A stretch of 26,229 nucleotides of DNA from Nitrosotalea sp. (GCA_020725315.1 DYFG01000005.1:1-26229); one strand, 5' to 3'; numbered from the stretch's first letter, positions 7,804 to 15,285 are shown. Notes: generated by a model not told the origin, from the letters alone. A program made the numbers and translations.

Positions 7804-8499
7804 ATGGAAGAGAGAGCTATTCCTGTTTCTTGGCGACGGTCCGAACATGAAGTTCTGCTTGAAAATTGTTACAAATACAGCCGACCACCCTTCGATCCTT
7901 TTCCAAATGCCACGAACGTGGTGAATGCGAGCAAGTGTCCAGTGGCCGTACTCCACGATATCCTCCACGCAGTCGGGGATGCTACAATTCCGGGCGGGGA
8001 ATACGGGCTGGGCATTCTCTACCAAAGGTTCATAGCACACCTTAAACTATCCGCTGCGAGAAACGACATTCCGTCCCCATCGGATGTCCGTTATCGCTTT
8101 GTGATGTTCGCCAGAGACGAGGATGAGAAAACTAAAACTGACTGCTGGCGTTATTACGTTGAACCTTGGTGCAACGAGAGGTTCGACAAGCTGTCCGAGG
8201 CTAACGAGAAGATATATTTCGAGGTATCGGTGGCCAACGCATATGTTCCGTTCAAGTTCAGAGATAAAAACCCAACATATCCCCTTCGAGGAAGGATTGA
8301 CGAATTAGACTTGAAAAATCGGAAGATAATCGAGCGAACGATAAAGGGGAGGAGGACGGACCAGTCGCCCCCTCCTTTGAAGGACTTCCAGCTCTGGCTT
8401 CTCTGGGAAGCTCTCTCGAGTATAAACAAAAAGACGAAAAAGCGGAAAAACATTCGGTCATTCAACTTTTGGAATGTGTGTTTGGAACAAAAACGATGA
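7804..8499 (+). CDS. Cas4/Dna2-like PD-(D/E)XK nuclease, perhaps C-terminally shortened
   Basis: The ATG at 7804 lies 5 bases after the stop of gene A; an in-frame TTG at 7768 is the alternative. The 231-residue protein has the order of motifs seen in Cas4/Dna2-type nucleases. An N-terminal cysteine region (NASKCPVAVLHDIL) could give the first iron-sulfur ligand. A helix follows with GILYQRFIAHL, then GRIDELDL (metal-binding Asp), IIERTIKG (the E-x-K strand; here the Lys is displaced, E-R-T-I-K), and FQLWLLW in place of QxxxY. The three C-terminal cysteines expected for a 4Fe-4S cluster are not seen. The last 20-odd residues look unlike coding sequence, and a neighbouring frame is open, so the end may be altered. 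It probably acts on DNA ends with the helicase that follows. Confidence 0.55.
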   Translation: MEERAIPVSWRRSEHEVLLENCYKYSRPPFDPFPNATNVVNASKCPVAVLHDILHAVGDATIPGGEYGLGILYQRFIAHLKLSAARNDIPSPSDVRYRFVMFARDEDEKTKTDCWRYYVEPWCNERFDKLSEANEKIYFEVSVANAYVPFKFRDKNPTYPLRGRIDELDLKNRKIIERTIKGRRTDQSPPPLKDFQLWLLWEALSSINKKTKKRKNIRSFNFWNVCLEQKR

Positions 8500-8512
8500 G
8501 GAGGGAAAGACC

Positions 8513-9280
8513 ATGACTGTGGCAGACAGAATCGCCGAAATCAGATCTACCTTTGATGATGAACAGAACAGGGCTGTCAATGCGATTCTCGACGATTGTC
8601 TGGCAGGCGACGATTTCGTTTTTCCCATTGTTGATGGTCCTCCAGGTACTGGAAAAACAACTGTCGGAGCAGTTGCTGTTGCCGAGTATTTGCAACAAAG
8701 AGATCCGGAAGCGCAAGTGTTGTACCTAGGTTTGAATTACACGTGGGACAAAAGCATGGTTAACCCTAAGCTTCGAGATATCTTTGATCCGTCTCATCCG
8801 TTTGTGATTGTGAATACAGATGGTCTTGGAGAGAATGAGCAACGAGTCTTTAGGGGGTCTGTTAAAAATGTAGCGGAAGCGAAGTTTGCTGTGAATCTGT
8901 CGAAAATGTTTCATGACTCGTTCAAGAGGGCGGATGGCGTGCGACTCAGTCCACTAATTCTGTCTCCCTATGCTGCCCAGGTGAACGAGATATTTGGCAA
9001 GCTACCTCCCGTTCTTCAGGAGAGATGTTTGACGGTTTACCGCGCCCAAGGGAGGGAATATCCATGCGTGATAGTATCCTTCGTTAGGAAAAACCCCGGA
9101 AAAACAATAGGCTTTCTCGACGATCTTATACTCAAGGCGCAAACTTATGTGGCATGTTCCCGCGCCCAAGGCAAGCTTGTTGTCCTTCTGTCGCTCGATA
9201 CTTTCCTCGGTGCGGGGCACAGAACTTTCGAGTACCTCTGTCAAACCCCGAAGGCATATATTGTGGAGGATATCAAATGA
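8513..9280 (+). CDS. SF1 (Dna2/Upf1-like) helicase lacking its DExx region
   Basis: The start at ATG 8513 is set by GAGGAGGG (8498-8505), which overlaps the stop of the nuclease gene. The 255-residue protein has an N-terminal Q-like region (FDDEQNRAVNAIL), Walker A GPPGTGKTT, and motif Ia (VLYLGLNYT). It then jumps to late SF1 motifs: LILSPYAAQV, VYRAQGREYPCVIVSFVR (motif V) and QTYVACSRAQGKLVVL (motif VI, with its Arg). Motifs II (DExx) and III are absent, so about 200-350 residues between about residue 83 and the IFDPSHPFVIVNTDG stretch appear to have been lost in frame. It cannot be a normal ATPase-driven helicase as it stands. Its last codons overlap the next gene (ATGA). Confidence 0.7.
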   Translation: MTVADRIAEIRSTFDDEQNRAVNAILDDCLAGDDFVFPIVDGPPGTGKTTVGAVAVAEYLQQRDPEAQVLYLGLNYTWDKSMVNPKLRDIFDPSHPFVIVNTDGLGENEQRVFRGSVKNVAEAKFAVNLSKMFHDSFKRADGVRLSPLILSPYAAQVNEIFGKLPPVLQERCLTVYRAQGREYPCVIVSFVRKNPGKTIGFLDDLILKAQTYVACSRAQGKLVVLLSLDTFLGAGHRTFEYLCQTPKAYIVEDIK

Positions 9281-10020
9281 AAGATTTCATTCTGTACTTA
9301 CAACCCAGAGGACTAATTGCCAACCCAGTCAAAGAAAAATATTCTCTCGACGAACTCAAGAAAACACCCGGGACCTCCTTAATTTCCGAACTCGAAGTCG
9401 TGAAGGACGGAGAGATCAGGCAAGAGGAGACATTGGGTGACTACACGGTGTTCAAGTTCTCCTGCAAGTACACCGCGCGACACGGCACTTCCATCGTGAA
9501 TGTGGAGAGGGACATCGAGCTGTGGCAGAGTAAGAGAGGAGCTCTCGTGGCATCTTTCGGTTTTCCGAGAAGAGTGTCGAAGGTGGCTACGAAGCTACTT
9601 TCACTGGCGACCTTTGGAGACTACTCTTTAATCAATTCCTTTAACCTCACAAATCCCGATTTTTTCGAACTTAAGAAAAGGGTGCAGGAGCTCGGTGGAA
9701 CCATTACCCAGCTTGAGGTCAGAGGGATTTCATGGGGTGGGGGGCAACTCAGACACCTTGAGATAAAAGGCCGGGGACTTGAAAAGATTCCTGGGTTCGA
9801 TGAAATGTTCGAGAAGGCGAAGAAAATCAGCTCCATGGGCTTCTCGCTTCCGAACTTGAACAGCTCCACTCGCTATATTTCCTTTAAGGTGTTGGACTGG
9901 GGTGGGGGGCAGATCTACTCCCCTTCAGATCCGCTCCCACACGAACTGGCGGCCCTATTTAGTCTGATAGAGAATGTCCTCTTTGGCGATCAGGAAAGGA
10001 CCAGGCAATCGCAGAATTAG
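9277..10020 (+). CDS. Unknown protein D with a repeated WGGGQ motif
   Basis: ATG at 9277 overlaps the helicase stop (ATGA), implying translational coupling. The frame is also open upstream, inside the helicase gene, but that part is a shadow. The 247-residue product has no signal peptide or membrane segment and appears intact. The motif WGGGQ occurs twice, about 60 residues apart (GISWGGGQLRHLEIKG and LDWGGGQIYSPSDP), which suggests two related beta-rich lobes. The DNA repeats with it (GGGGTGGGGGGCA). I do not recognise the family. Its position as last gene of the radical SAM-A-nuclease-helicase row suggests it belongs to the same system. Confidence 0.65.
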   Translation: MKDFILYLQPRGLIANPVKEKYSLDELKKTPGTSLISELEVVKDGEIRQEETLGDYTVFKFSCKYTARHGTSIVNVERDIELWQSKRGALVASFGFPRRVSKVATKLLSLATFGDYSLINSFNLTNPDFFELKKRVQELGGTITQLEVRGISWGGGQLRHLEIKGRGLEKIPGFDEMFEKAKKISSMGFSLPNLNSSTRYISFKVLDWGGGQIYSPSDPLPHELAALFSLIENVLFGDQERTRQSQN

Positions 10021-10031
10021 AGGCAAAAGGG

Positions 10032-11021
10032 TTATAACCACTCTTCTATTCTCTTCTGCGAGCCCGTTATTTTTTGCCGTGAGATCTTCGCCAACGCCGT
10101 ACTCACGCGCTCTTCCGAGAAGTCATGCTCCTCACAGAGAAATTCTTTTACCTTTTCCTCATTCGGCGTTCCCCAGGTTAGTTCATACGATTCATTCACC
10201 GAGGGATGCAAGAAGATAGCTCGTACGAGTTCGTAATTCTCAATCCGCTCTATCTCAGATGATTCTATTAATCTTTCGATGCTATGATATTCCTTTATCA
10301 ACTTCACCGCTCTTTTAGCTCCTATTCCTTTTATACCCGGGTTAAAATCAGTGCCTATCAAGATTGCGAGGTCCACAAGTTCTTCCCTGGTTATCCCATG
10401 CGTTTCTTCGAGTTCTTTTAATATGACGACCTCCGGCGTTGCCTTTCTTCGCGGAGCACTAAGGTTTCTTATCATAATGGGTGCACCAAAAAGCAAGGAA
10501 TCGTAATCCTGCGAGGAGACAAGCTCTGCATCACCGTTCTGCACCATATAGGCAGCCTGAGCCTCTCCTTCAGCTTTCGCTTGCACGGATGGGATGCCCA
10601 GATGGGTTAAAAGCGTCTTCGCATCCTCAATTATCGGTGCATCAATTCTCGCCGATGCTTTCGCATACTTTAACGCTTCTTCAGGAAACCGCAACTTTGC
10701 TTCTTCCCATCTCCTTCGTGCCTCTTCTCGCCTTTCCGACCTCGCTTTGATAACCGCTCCTTTTAACTCTGATGGTTTGCCATCAAAGACAAATACTGGT
10801 CTTATTCCCTTCTCCATCAAATTTGTCGTGCGATATATCAGCCCGGAGAGATGGGAGGTTATCCTACCCGAGGAATCCTTCAGTGGTGTTCCGTCTGGCT
10901 GACGAATGATGCTTAAGAATTGGTAAAGCATGTTATGTGCATCTATCGCGACAATTTTTCCTGAAATAGCCTCTAAACTCGTTTCTTTAGGCTCTACGAG
11001 CTCACCAATATTTACACCCAT
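10032..11021 (-). CDS. fen: Flap endonuclease 1
   Basis: FEN-1 removes 5' flaps in Okazaki-fragment maturation and repair. The 329-residue length is normal. The start is MGVNIGEL at 11021, because FEN-1 needs a free N-terminal MGV; the open frame runs 18 codons further upstream. Catalytic acids are visible: D27 (VAIDAHN), D80 (FDGKP), the EGEAQ pair, SQDYDSLL and GTDFNPG, the last in the helix-hairpin-helix with GIKGIGAKRAVKL. The C-terminal QKRIEEWL resembles a weak PCNA-interacting (PIP) box, ending in WL rather than the usual aromatic pair. It lies 4 bases after the upstream unknown gene, so the two are probably cotranscribed, and is convergent with unknown D across an 11-base gap. Confidence 0.96.
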   Translation of the reverse strand: MGVNIGELVEPKETSLEAISGKIVAIDAHNMLYQFLSIIRQPDGTPLKDSSGRITSHLSGLIYRTTNLMEKGIRPVFVFDGKPSELKGAVIKARSERREEARRRWEEAKLRFPEEALKYAKASARIDAPIIEDAKTLLTHLGIPSVQAKAEGEAQAAYMVQNGDAELVSSQDYDSLLFGAPIMIRNLSAPRRKATPEVVILKELEETHGITREELVDLAILIGTDFNPGIKGIGAKRAVKLIKEYHSIERLIESSEIERIENYELVRAIFLHPSVNESYELTWGTPNEEKVKEFLCEEHDFSEERVSTALAKISRQKITGSQKRIEEWL

Positions 11022-11025
11022 CCTA

Positions 11026-11862
11026 TTAAACGCCGATACTAATAGCTGTAAAAAGTCTGATAACGCTAATCCCAATATCTATCATCTTCTTTATTTCTTC
11101 GAGAATATCTTTTGGGACCTCCCCCTCTAACATTTTAATTTCATCTTTACAAATCCTCTTTGCTTCTTTCTCATCTAAAACATCGGTTTTAATATAAAAG
11201 CTCTCCAGAATTCTCCTGAGACTGGTTTCCGGTAACATTAAGAGTTTATCCATAAATTTACCGCTTAAAATAACAACATCCTTCCCAGGAACTTCTTTAT
11301 CCAATCTCTTCTTGGATATAATAAGAGAGGGTAAGTCATCACGAGAAATCTTAAGCACATCTAATATAGACAGAACTTTGCTTTGACTTATATTATAATG
11401 CAACCCCATAACAAAGAGTTTAGGATGAGTTTTCCCAATTTCATTGAGGATATTCTCAAAAGTTCTTACTTCTTCTCTATAAAAAGGCGAAGGTGCTAGC
11501 CATGTAAAGCTCGCTTCCTCCTCAGATACCTCGAAGTAATCCCATAACGAAGTTCCATTGACGTAGTAAAGAGGTCCCTCTTCTTCCCTCAATAATATTA
11601 TGTATTCGTATTCCTCTAGACTAAATGATGACGAGGTGGCAAGGAAATAGACATACCTCCTCTTCGGTAGATATAAGTATTTCACCCTTTCTTCAAAAAA
11701 CCTTGGAGGTGCTGATAAGTGGTAGTATGGATAATATGTCTTAAACTCTACTCTTGATCTCGCTTCTTCAGTTAATTTTGTGGGTGATCCTATTTTTTCT
11801 ATCTCCAAGTAATCGGTTACCCCTCTATACGAAACCCATTCTCCCATTATAGATGCTCTCAT
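11026..11862 (-). CDS. Unknown protein upstream of fen
   Basis: The 278-residue protein starts with ATG at 11862, overlapping the stop of the preceding gene (ATGA). A second ATG six codons in (MGEWVSYRG) is possible. The N-terminal half is rich in Tyr and acidic residues (YYPYYHLSAPPRFFEERVKY). The C-terminal half looks alpha/beta (KLFVMGLHYN, PGKDVVILSG) and ends in a hydrophobic amphipathic stretch, IGISVIRLFTAISIGV, that may touch a membrane. No catalytic motif or family is recognised. The region is more AT-rich than fen. Stop-to-start spacing suggests it is cotranscribed with fen. Confidence 0.65.
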   Translation of the reverse strand: MRASIMGEWVSYRGVTDYLEIEKIGSPTKLTEEARSRVEFKTYYPYYHLSAPPRFFEERVKYLYLPKRRYVYFLATSSSFSLEEYEYIILLREEEGPLYYVNGTSLWDYFEVSEEEASFTWLAPSPFYREEVRTFENILNEIGKTHPKLFVMGLHYNISQSKVLSILDVLKISRDDLPSLIISKKRLDKEVPGKDVVILSGKFMDKLLMLPETSLRRILESFYIKTDVLDEKEAKRICKDEIKMLEGEVPKDILEEIKKMIDIGISVIRLFTAISIGV

Positions 11863-12533
11863 CTCTCTTCCACCTCTATTAGCTTTACAACGTGCACGAT
11901 TCTATTATCCATTTCCTTTATAAACTCCTTTACTTTCTGACTTTCATCCCTAAAAACTATGTGAATAGAATAGTATTGAGGATTAGGTGGATATGGGTAT
12001 ATTTCTATATCTAACCAGCCTGTATTCATTTGGAGATTTTCTATAGTCTCCATTTTATTTTTTGGATAGAATCTAATTGAGAATGGTGCAACTTCTATTC
12101 CCATTATTTCTCCAATTTTATTGAAGTTTTTAGTATGGAAAAATCTTGAAATAAAGAATAATGGCTTTTTCATTGTCTTTGATGAAACACGGTAAGTGGA
12201 AATTAATTGATAATACTTTATTGGGGAATTTATTCCTTTCAATATCTCCTCAATTTCATCAATTCTATCTAAAATTTCTCCACTATTTTTACCACTTATA
12301 CCTATATGACCGGCATCAGGGTCGTATATAACATCACACCCGCCCTTCTCAGCAATATTTACGGGAATAATTTCAAGACTTGGAGAAAGCTTTCCTAATT
12401 TCTGTATTTTAGCTTTTATAAACCCTCTTTCCTGCAGAAGTTCTAATAAATCTTCCTTAGGTATAGGCTCTGGAACATCGTAGGCAATTCTAATTTCAAT
12501 ACCCAGTAGAAATAGTCTTATTTCCTTCACCAT
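11859..12533 (-). CDS. Unknown protein, first gene of the AT-rich pair
   Basis: The 224-residue protein begins MVKEIRLFLLG, and an AGGTGG ribosome site lies about 6 bases before its ATG. A TATA-like element at 12562-12570 sits about 32 bases upstream. It has an alternating strand/helix pattern and a GCDVIYDPDAGHIGISG stretch but no motif I can assign. It is coupled to the next gene by ATGA. The AT-rich composition and absence of a known family suggest acquired or lineage-specific genes. A membrane protein is unlikely, as there are no long hydrophobic segments. Confidence 0.65.
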   Translation of the reverse strand: MVKEIRLFLLGIEIRIAYDVPEPIPKEDLLELLQERGFIKAKIQKLGKLSPSLEIIPVNIAEKGGCDVIYDPDAGHIGISGKNSGEILDRIDEIEEILKGINSPIKYYQLISTYRVSSKTMKKPLFFISRFFHTKNFNKIGEIMGIEVAPFSIRFYPKNKMETIENLQMNTGWLDIEIYPYPPNPQYYSIHIVFRDESQKVKEFIKEMDNRIVHVVKLIEVEER

Positions 12534-12561
12534 GTTTAACCACCTATATGATGGATATCAC

Positions 12562-12570
12562 CTATATATA
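12562..12570. promoter_or_regulatory. TATA element between divergent operons
   Basis: CTATATATA lies about 62 bases before rpl11 on the plus strand and about 30 bases before the divergent unknown gene on the minus strand. Its symmetrical core could serve either direction. No experimental evidence can be seen. Confidence 0.5.
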
Positions 12571-12631
12571 GTTAAAGATAGGGTATGTTAAAGATGGAGT
12601 GTATTAAAGTGCAAGGTTTAAAAGTAGGAAG

Positions 12632-13102
12632 ATGAACGTCGTTAAAGTCTTGATAGAAGGGGGGAAAGCGAGCTCAGGACCGCCGTTAGGGCCTGCTCTG
12701 GGTCCACTTGGGGTAAACATAAAAGAAGTGGTGAGTTCTGTCAATGAGCTTACGAAGGATTATGCGGGGATGGAAGTCCCGGTGAAGATAACCATTGATG
12801 GCGGAAAGGTGAAGATAACGGTGGGCACACCGCCGACCGCGGCATTGATAAAGAAAGAATTAGGAATTGAGAAGGCAAAAACGGACTCCACGAGTGATTA
12901 TACAGGGGATATCTCCTTAGAGCAATTAAAAGAGATAGCGAAGAAGAAGAAAGAAGGGATGTTAGCCTCTTCATTTAAAAAAGCGGTTAAAGAGATAATA
13001 GGCACGTGTGTTTCAATGCGCTTGAAGGTGGAGGGGAAGGATGCAAAAGAGATACAGAAAGAGATAGACGAGGGCAAATACGATGAGGTGATAACCGACT
13101 AA
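12632..13102 (+). CDS. rpl11: Ribosomal protein L11 (uL11)
   Basis: uL11 binds the GTPase-associated region of 23S rRNA at the base of the stalk. The 156-residue protein has the N-terminal signature EGGKASSGPPLGPALGPLG and the central VPVKITIDGGKVKITVGTPP. The C-terminal RNA-binding domain includes SLEQLKEIAKKK and GTCVSMRLKVEGKDAKEI. The N-terminus is a few residues shorter than usual, since archaeal proteins often begin MA(K/E)-VVEV. It is first of rpl11-rpl1-rpl10, with one base before the next ATG. Confidence 0.95.
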   Translation: MNVVKVLIEGGKASSGPPLGPALGPLGVNIKEVVSSVNELTKDYAGMEVPVKITIDGGKVKITVGTPPTAALIKKELGIEKAKTDSTSDYTGDISLEQLKEIAKKKKEGMLASSFKKAVKEIIGTCVSMRLKVEGKDAKEIQKEIDEGKYDEVITD

Positions 13103-13103
13103 A

Positions 13104-13727
13104 ATGGAAACCGACGAGATAGTTGGAGCTGTGGAGAATGTTTTGAACTCGCGAGAACGAAGATTTGTTGAAGGTGTGGATCTCTGCATAACTCTGAAGA
13201 ATATCGACCTAAAAGAGCCGAAGAACAGGATAAATGTGGATGTAGTGCTCCCAAAGAAGATCAAAGAGCCGAAGATTGCCGTTTTCGCTTCCGGCGAGAT
13301 AGCATTGAAGGCGAAAGAGGCAGGTGCAGAGGTGATCGACCCTGAGGAGCTCAAACGGATGGATAAGACGAAAGCACGCGCGATGGTACAAAAATACGAT
13401 TATTTCGTTGCCGATGCCTCGCTTATGGCACTTGTAGGTAAGAGTTTAGGCACTATTTTAGGTCCGAGGGGTAAGATGCCCGAACCCATTCCACCGGGAG
13501 CCGAACCTGCACAGATATTGTCGAGATTGAAGAAAATCGCCAGGATAAGGTCAAAAACGACCACCTTCTGGGTGAATATCGGTCGTAAGGACATGGATGC
13601 GAAGGATATCGCGGAGAATGCCGCTGCGGTAATAAAAGCAGTCGAATCGCGTTTAGAGCGGGGTTGGCAGAATATCGATTCTATTTACATGAAGACAACT
13701 ATGGGTCCCGCAGTGAAAGTGGTGTGA
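13104..13727 (+). CDS. rpl1: Ribosomal protein L1 (uL1)
   Basis: uL1 forms the mobile L1 stalk and helps release deacylated tRNA. In several archaea it also represses its own operon by binding mRNA. The 207-residue protein is near the normal archaeal length. Seen here: the GPRGKMPEPIPPGAEP loop and the YMKTTMGPAVKV end, both typical. The gene starts one base after the rpl11 stop and ends 9 bases before rpl10. I did not find a clear L1-binding mimic in the leader. Confidence 0.95.
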   Translation: METDEIVGAVENVLNSRERRFVEGVDLCITLKNIDLKEPKNRINVDVVLPKKIKEPKIAVFASGEIALKAKEAGAEVIDPEELKRMDKTKARAMVQKYDYFVADASLMALVGKSLGTILGPRGKMPEPIPPGAEPAQILSRLKKIARIRSKTTTFWVNIGRKDMDAKDIAENAAAVIKAVESRLERGWQNIDSIYMKTTMGPAVKVV

Positions 13728-13736
13728 GGAAGAGAG

Positions 13737-14678
13737 ATGAAGAAGAGGGTGAAACGAGCTAAGGACTGGAAGAAGGAGCAGGTCTCTAACCTCAAAAACT
13801 TGATTGGTGCATATCCAACGGTTGGTATGGCGAAGATAAGAGGCTTAGGCGGTAAGCAACTCCAGCGGATACGAAGAGACTTTAAAGAAAATGCACAGGT
13901 GCGGGTATCAAGAAATAGCTTGATTTCTGTTTCGTTAAACGAAAGTGGAATGAATGATATGGTGGATTTGATAGACGATCAGCTGGCGTTGATCTTTACC
14001 CATTTGGATGCATTTGAATTGTATAACGTGCTGGAGGAGGGGAAGATACCAGCGCCCATAAAAGCAGGTGCCGTCGCCCCGTTTGATATCGTCATAGGGG
14101 AGGGGTCGACCTCACTCAAGCCGGGACCGATTGTTGGCGAATTACAGAGTTTGAGCATACCTGCGGGGATAGAAGCTGGTAAGGTCGTGATAAAGCAAAG
14201 AAAAGTCGCGGTGAAAGAAGGAGAGAAAGTTTCACCTCCGCTTGCGGACATCTTGGCACGGCTTGAGATCTACCCGATAAAGGAAGGACTGGATTTATGC
14301 GCAGTATATGATCGGGAAGGGACCGTGCTCTTCACGCCTGACGTTCTGCATATCGATCTCAAGAAGTACGTCTCGGATGTGAAGGAAGGGGTGAAAGCGG
14401 CGTTCTCACTTGCCACACACCTGAAGTATGACTATCCAACTCGGTATACGATTGCGGATCTGCTCTACGAGGCGAGAGAGAAGTCAGTAGCGTTGGCACT
14501 CAAGATTGCGTATCCAACGCCGGAGACAATAAAGCCACTGCTTCAGAAGGCATATTCACAAGCACGAAATCTCTCGCTCAATGCATGCATATACGAGCGC
14601 GAGACGATGCCGTCTTTGCTTGCAAAGGCAGGTGCAAAGGCACAACGGCTCGCAGCATACGTGGGGAGGAAATCATAA
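13737..14678 (+). CDS. rpl10: Ribosomal protein L10 (uL10/P0), lacking the usual acidic tail
   Basis: uL10 is the base on which L12 dimers assemble to form the stalk that recruits translation factors. The N-terminal rRNA-binding domain (about 1-105, with GMAKIRGLGGKQLQRIRRD) and the archaeal insertion domain (about 106-215, with KAGAVAPFDIVIGEG) are clear. Helical L12-binding spines follow, with YPTRYTIADLLYEA and AYPTPETIKPLLQKA. The protein ends at AAYVGRKS (313 residues) without the acidic hinge and the GLGALFG-type tail normal for archaeal L10. No rpl12 follows. Confidence 0.93.
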   Translation: MKKRVKRAKDWKKEQVSNLKNLIGAYPTVGMAKIRGLGGKQLQRIRRDFKENAQVRVSRNSLISVSLNESGMNDMVDLIDDQLALIFTHLDAFELYNVLEEGKIPAPIKAGAVAPFDIVIGEGSTSLKPGPIVGELQSLSIPAGIEAGKVVIKQRKVAVKEGEKVSPPLADILARLEIYPIKEGLDLCAVYDREGTVLFTPDVLHIDLKKYVSDVKEGVKAAFSLATHLKYDYPTRYTIADLLYEAREKSVALALKIAYPTPETIKPLLQKAYSQARNLSLNACIYERETMPSLLAKAGAKAQRLAAYVGRKS

Positions 14679-14739
14679 CCGAAACGGTTAACTGATCTGA
14701 TCTCTATGAGTTGGATATCAAACGTGAGTTCTTTCCCTG

Positions 14740-14910
14740 CTAACCGAAAGATAAGCTTACAAAATCCAAATGGCTCGCGGATACCTCGCAATTTATTGTG
14801 GGGTGGAGAGGATAGGGCTGGTCTGGAATGTAGCCATCCAATCTTTTATCCGCAATTTCATTCTTTTTCCCATCATCATCCGTTACGTATTCCCTAACGA
14901 TCTTCCTCAT
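14740..14910 (-). pseudogene. Small unrecognised gene after rpo6, probably frameshifted
   Basis: ATG at 14910 lies 18 bases after the rpo6 stop on the same strand. The 56-codon frame (with YIPDQPYPLHPTINCE and ASHLDFVSLSF) stops at 14740. One frame over, the sequence reads on as RLAGKELTFDIQLIEIRSVN, which looks like the natural continuation. A single lost base near 14745 would explain this. The continued frame runs straight into the rpl10 3' end on the other strand, so the original C-terminus is not visible. No family is recognised. Confidence 0.45.
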
Positions 14911-14928
14911 GAACCTTAATTCTTTGAT

Positions 14929-15120
14929 TCAATCTTTACTCCTTCTCACCGTTATCGGAACAACACTTTTCTCGAATTCCTCAATCGCTATATTTATAGG
15001 GTCGAGTTCGTCCGTCTCAATGAGCACCGGAGCACCCATGGCTATCTGGAGTGCTCGTGCACCTATGATCCGTGCTTTCTCGTATTTCGTATATTTATTT
15101 TTTTCTTTCTCTTCTGTCAA
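14929..15120 (-). CDS. rpo6: DNA-directed RNA polymerase subunit Rpo6 (RpoK, omega/RPB6 homologue)
   Basis: Rpo6 clamps the largest polymerase subunit and aids assembly. The 63-residue protein has the conserved core KYTKYEKARIIGARALQIAMG, partly shown here as YTKYEKARIIGARALQIA, followed by GAPVLIE and the ITVRR end typical of the archaeal subunit. The start is TTG at 15120, as no in-frame ATG precedes the conserved part. It is downstream of the tRNA-Pro in the L18e-L13-S9-rpo10 operon, its normal archaeal neighbourhood. Confidence 0.95.
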   Translation of the reverse strand: MTEEKEKNKYTKYEKARIIGARALQIAMGAPVLIETDELDPINIAIEEFEKSVVPITVRRSKD

Positions 15121-15166
15121 GAAGATCCCCCTTAACCTTACCTTACCTTATCGCGAGACGAGAGAA

Positions 15167-15241
15167 TGGGGTTGCTGAGATTTGAACTCAGGTCTCGGCG
15201 TCCCGAACGCCGAAGGATAGACCAAGCTACCCTACAACCCC
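15167..15241 (-). tRNA. tRNA-Pro (anticodon CGG)
   Basis: On the minus strand the acceptor arms GGGGTTG (15241-15235) and CAACCCC (15173-15167) pair fully. The anticodon stem CGGCG/CGCCG encloses loop TTCGGGA, giving anticodon CGG for codon CCG. The T arm CTGAG-TTCAAAT-CTCAG is intact. The D arm is readable with a G10-T25 wobble. Length is 75 bases, there is no intron, and the 3' CCA is not encoded. It lies between rpo10 and rpo6 on their strand, so it may be cut out of the operon transcript. Confidence 0.93.
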
Positions 15242-15285
15242 TCTGTCGTAATTGCTCAACATCCTGTGGACTTAAATTCCAATAC

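Noticed and set aside
8123..8308. Plus-strand open frame inside the nuclease gene
   Set aside because: It is a different frame of a region whose main frame carries the nuclease motifs.
10481..10902. Plus-strand open frames inside fen
   Set aside because: They are antisense to conserved FEN-1 sequence and have no recognisable motifs.
13979..14251. Minus-strand open frame inside rpl10
   Set aside because: It is a shadow of the conserved ribosomal gene.
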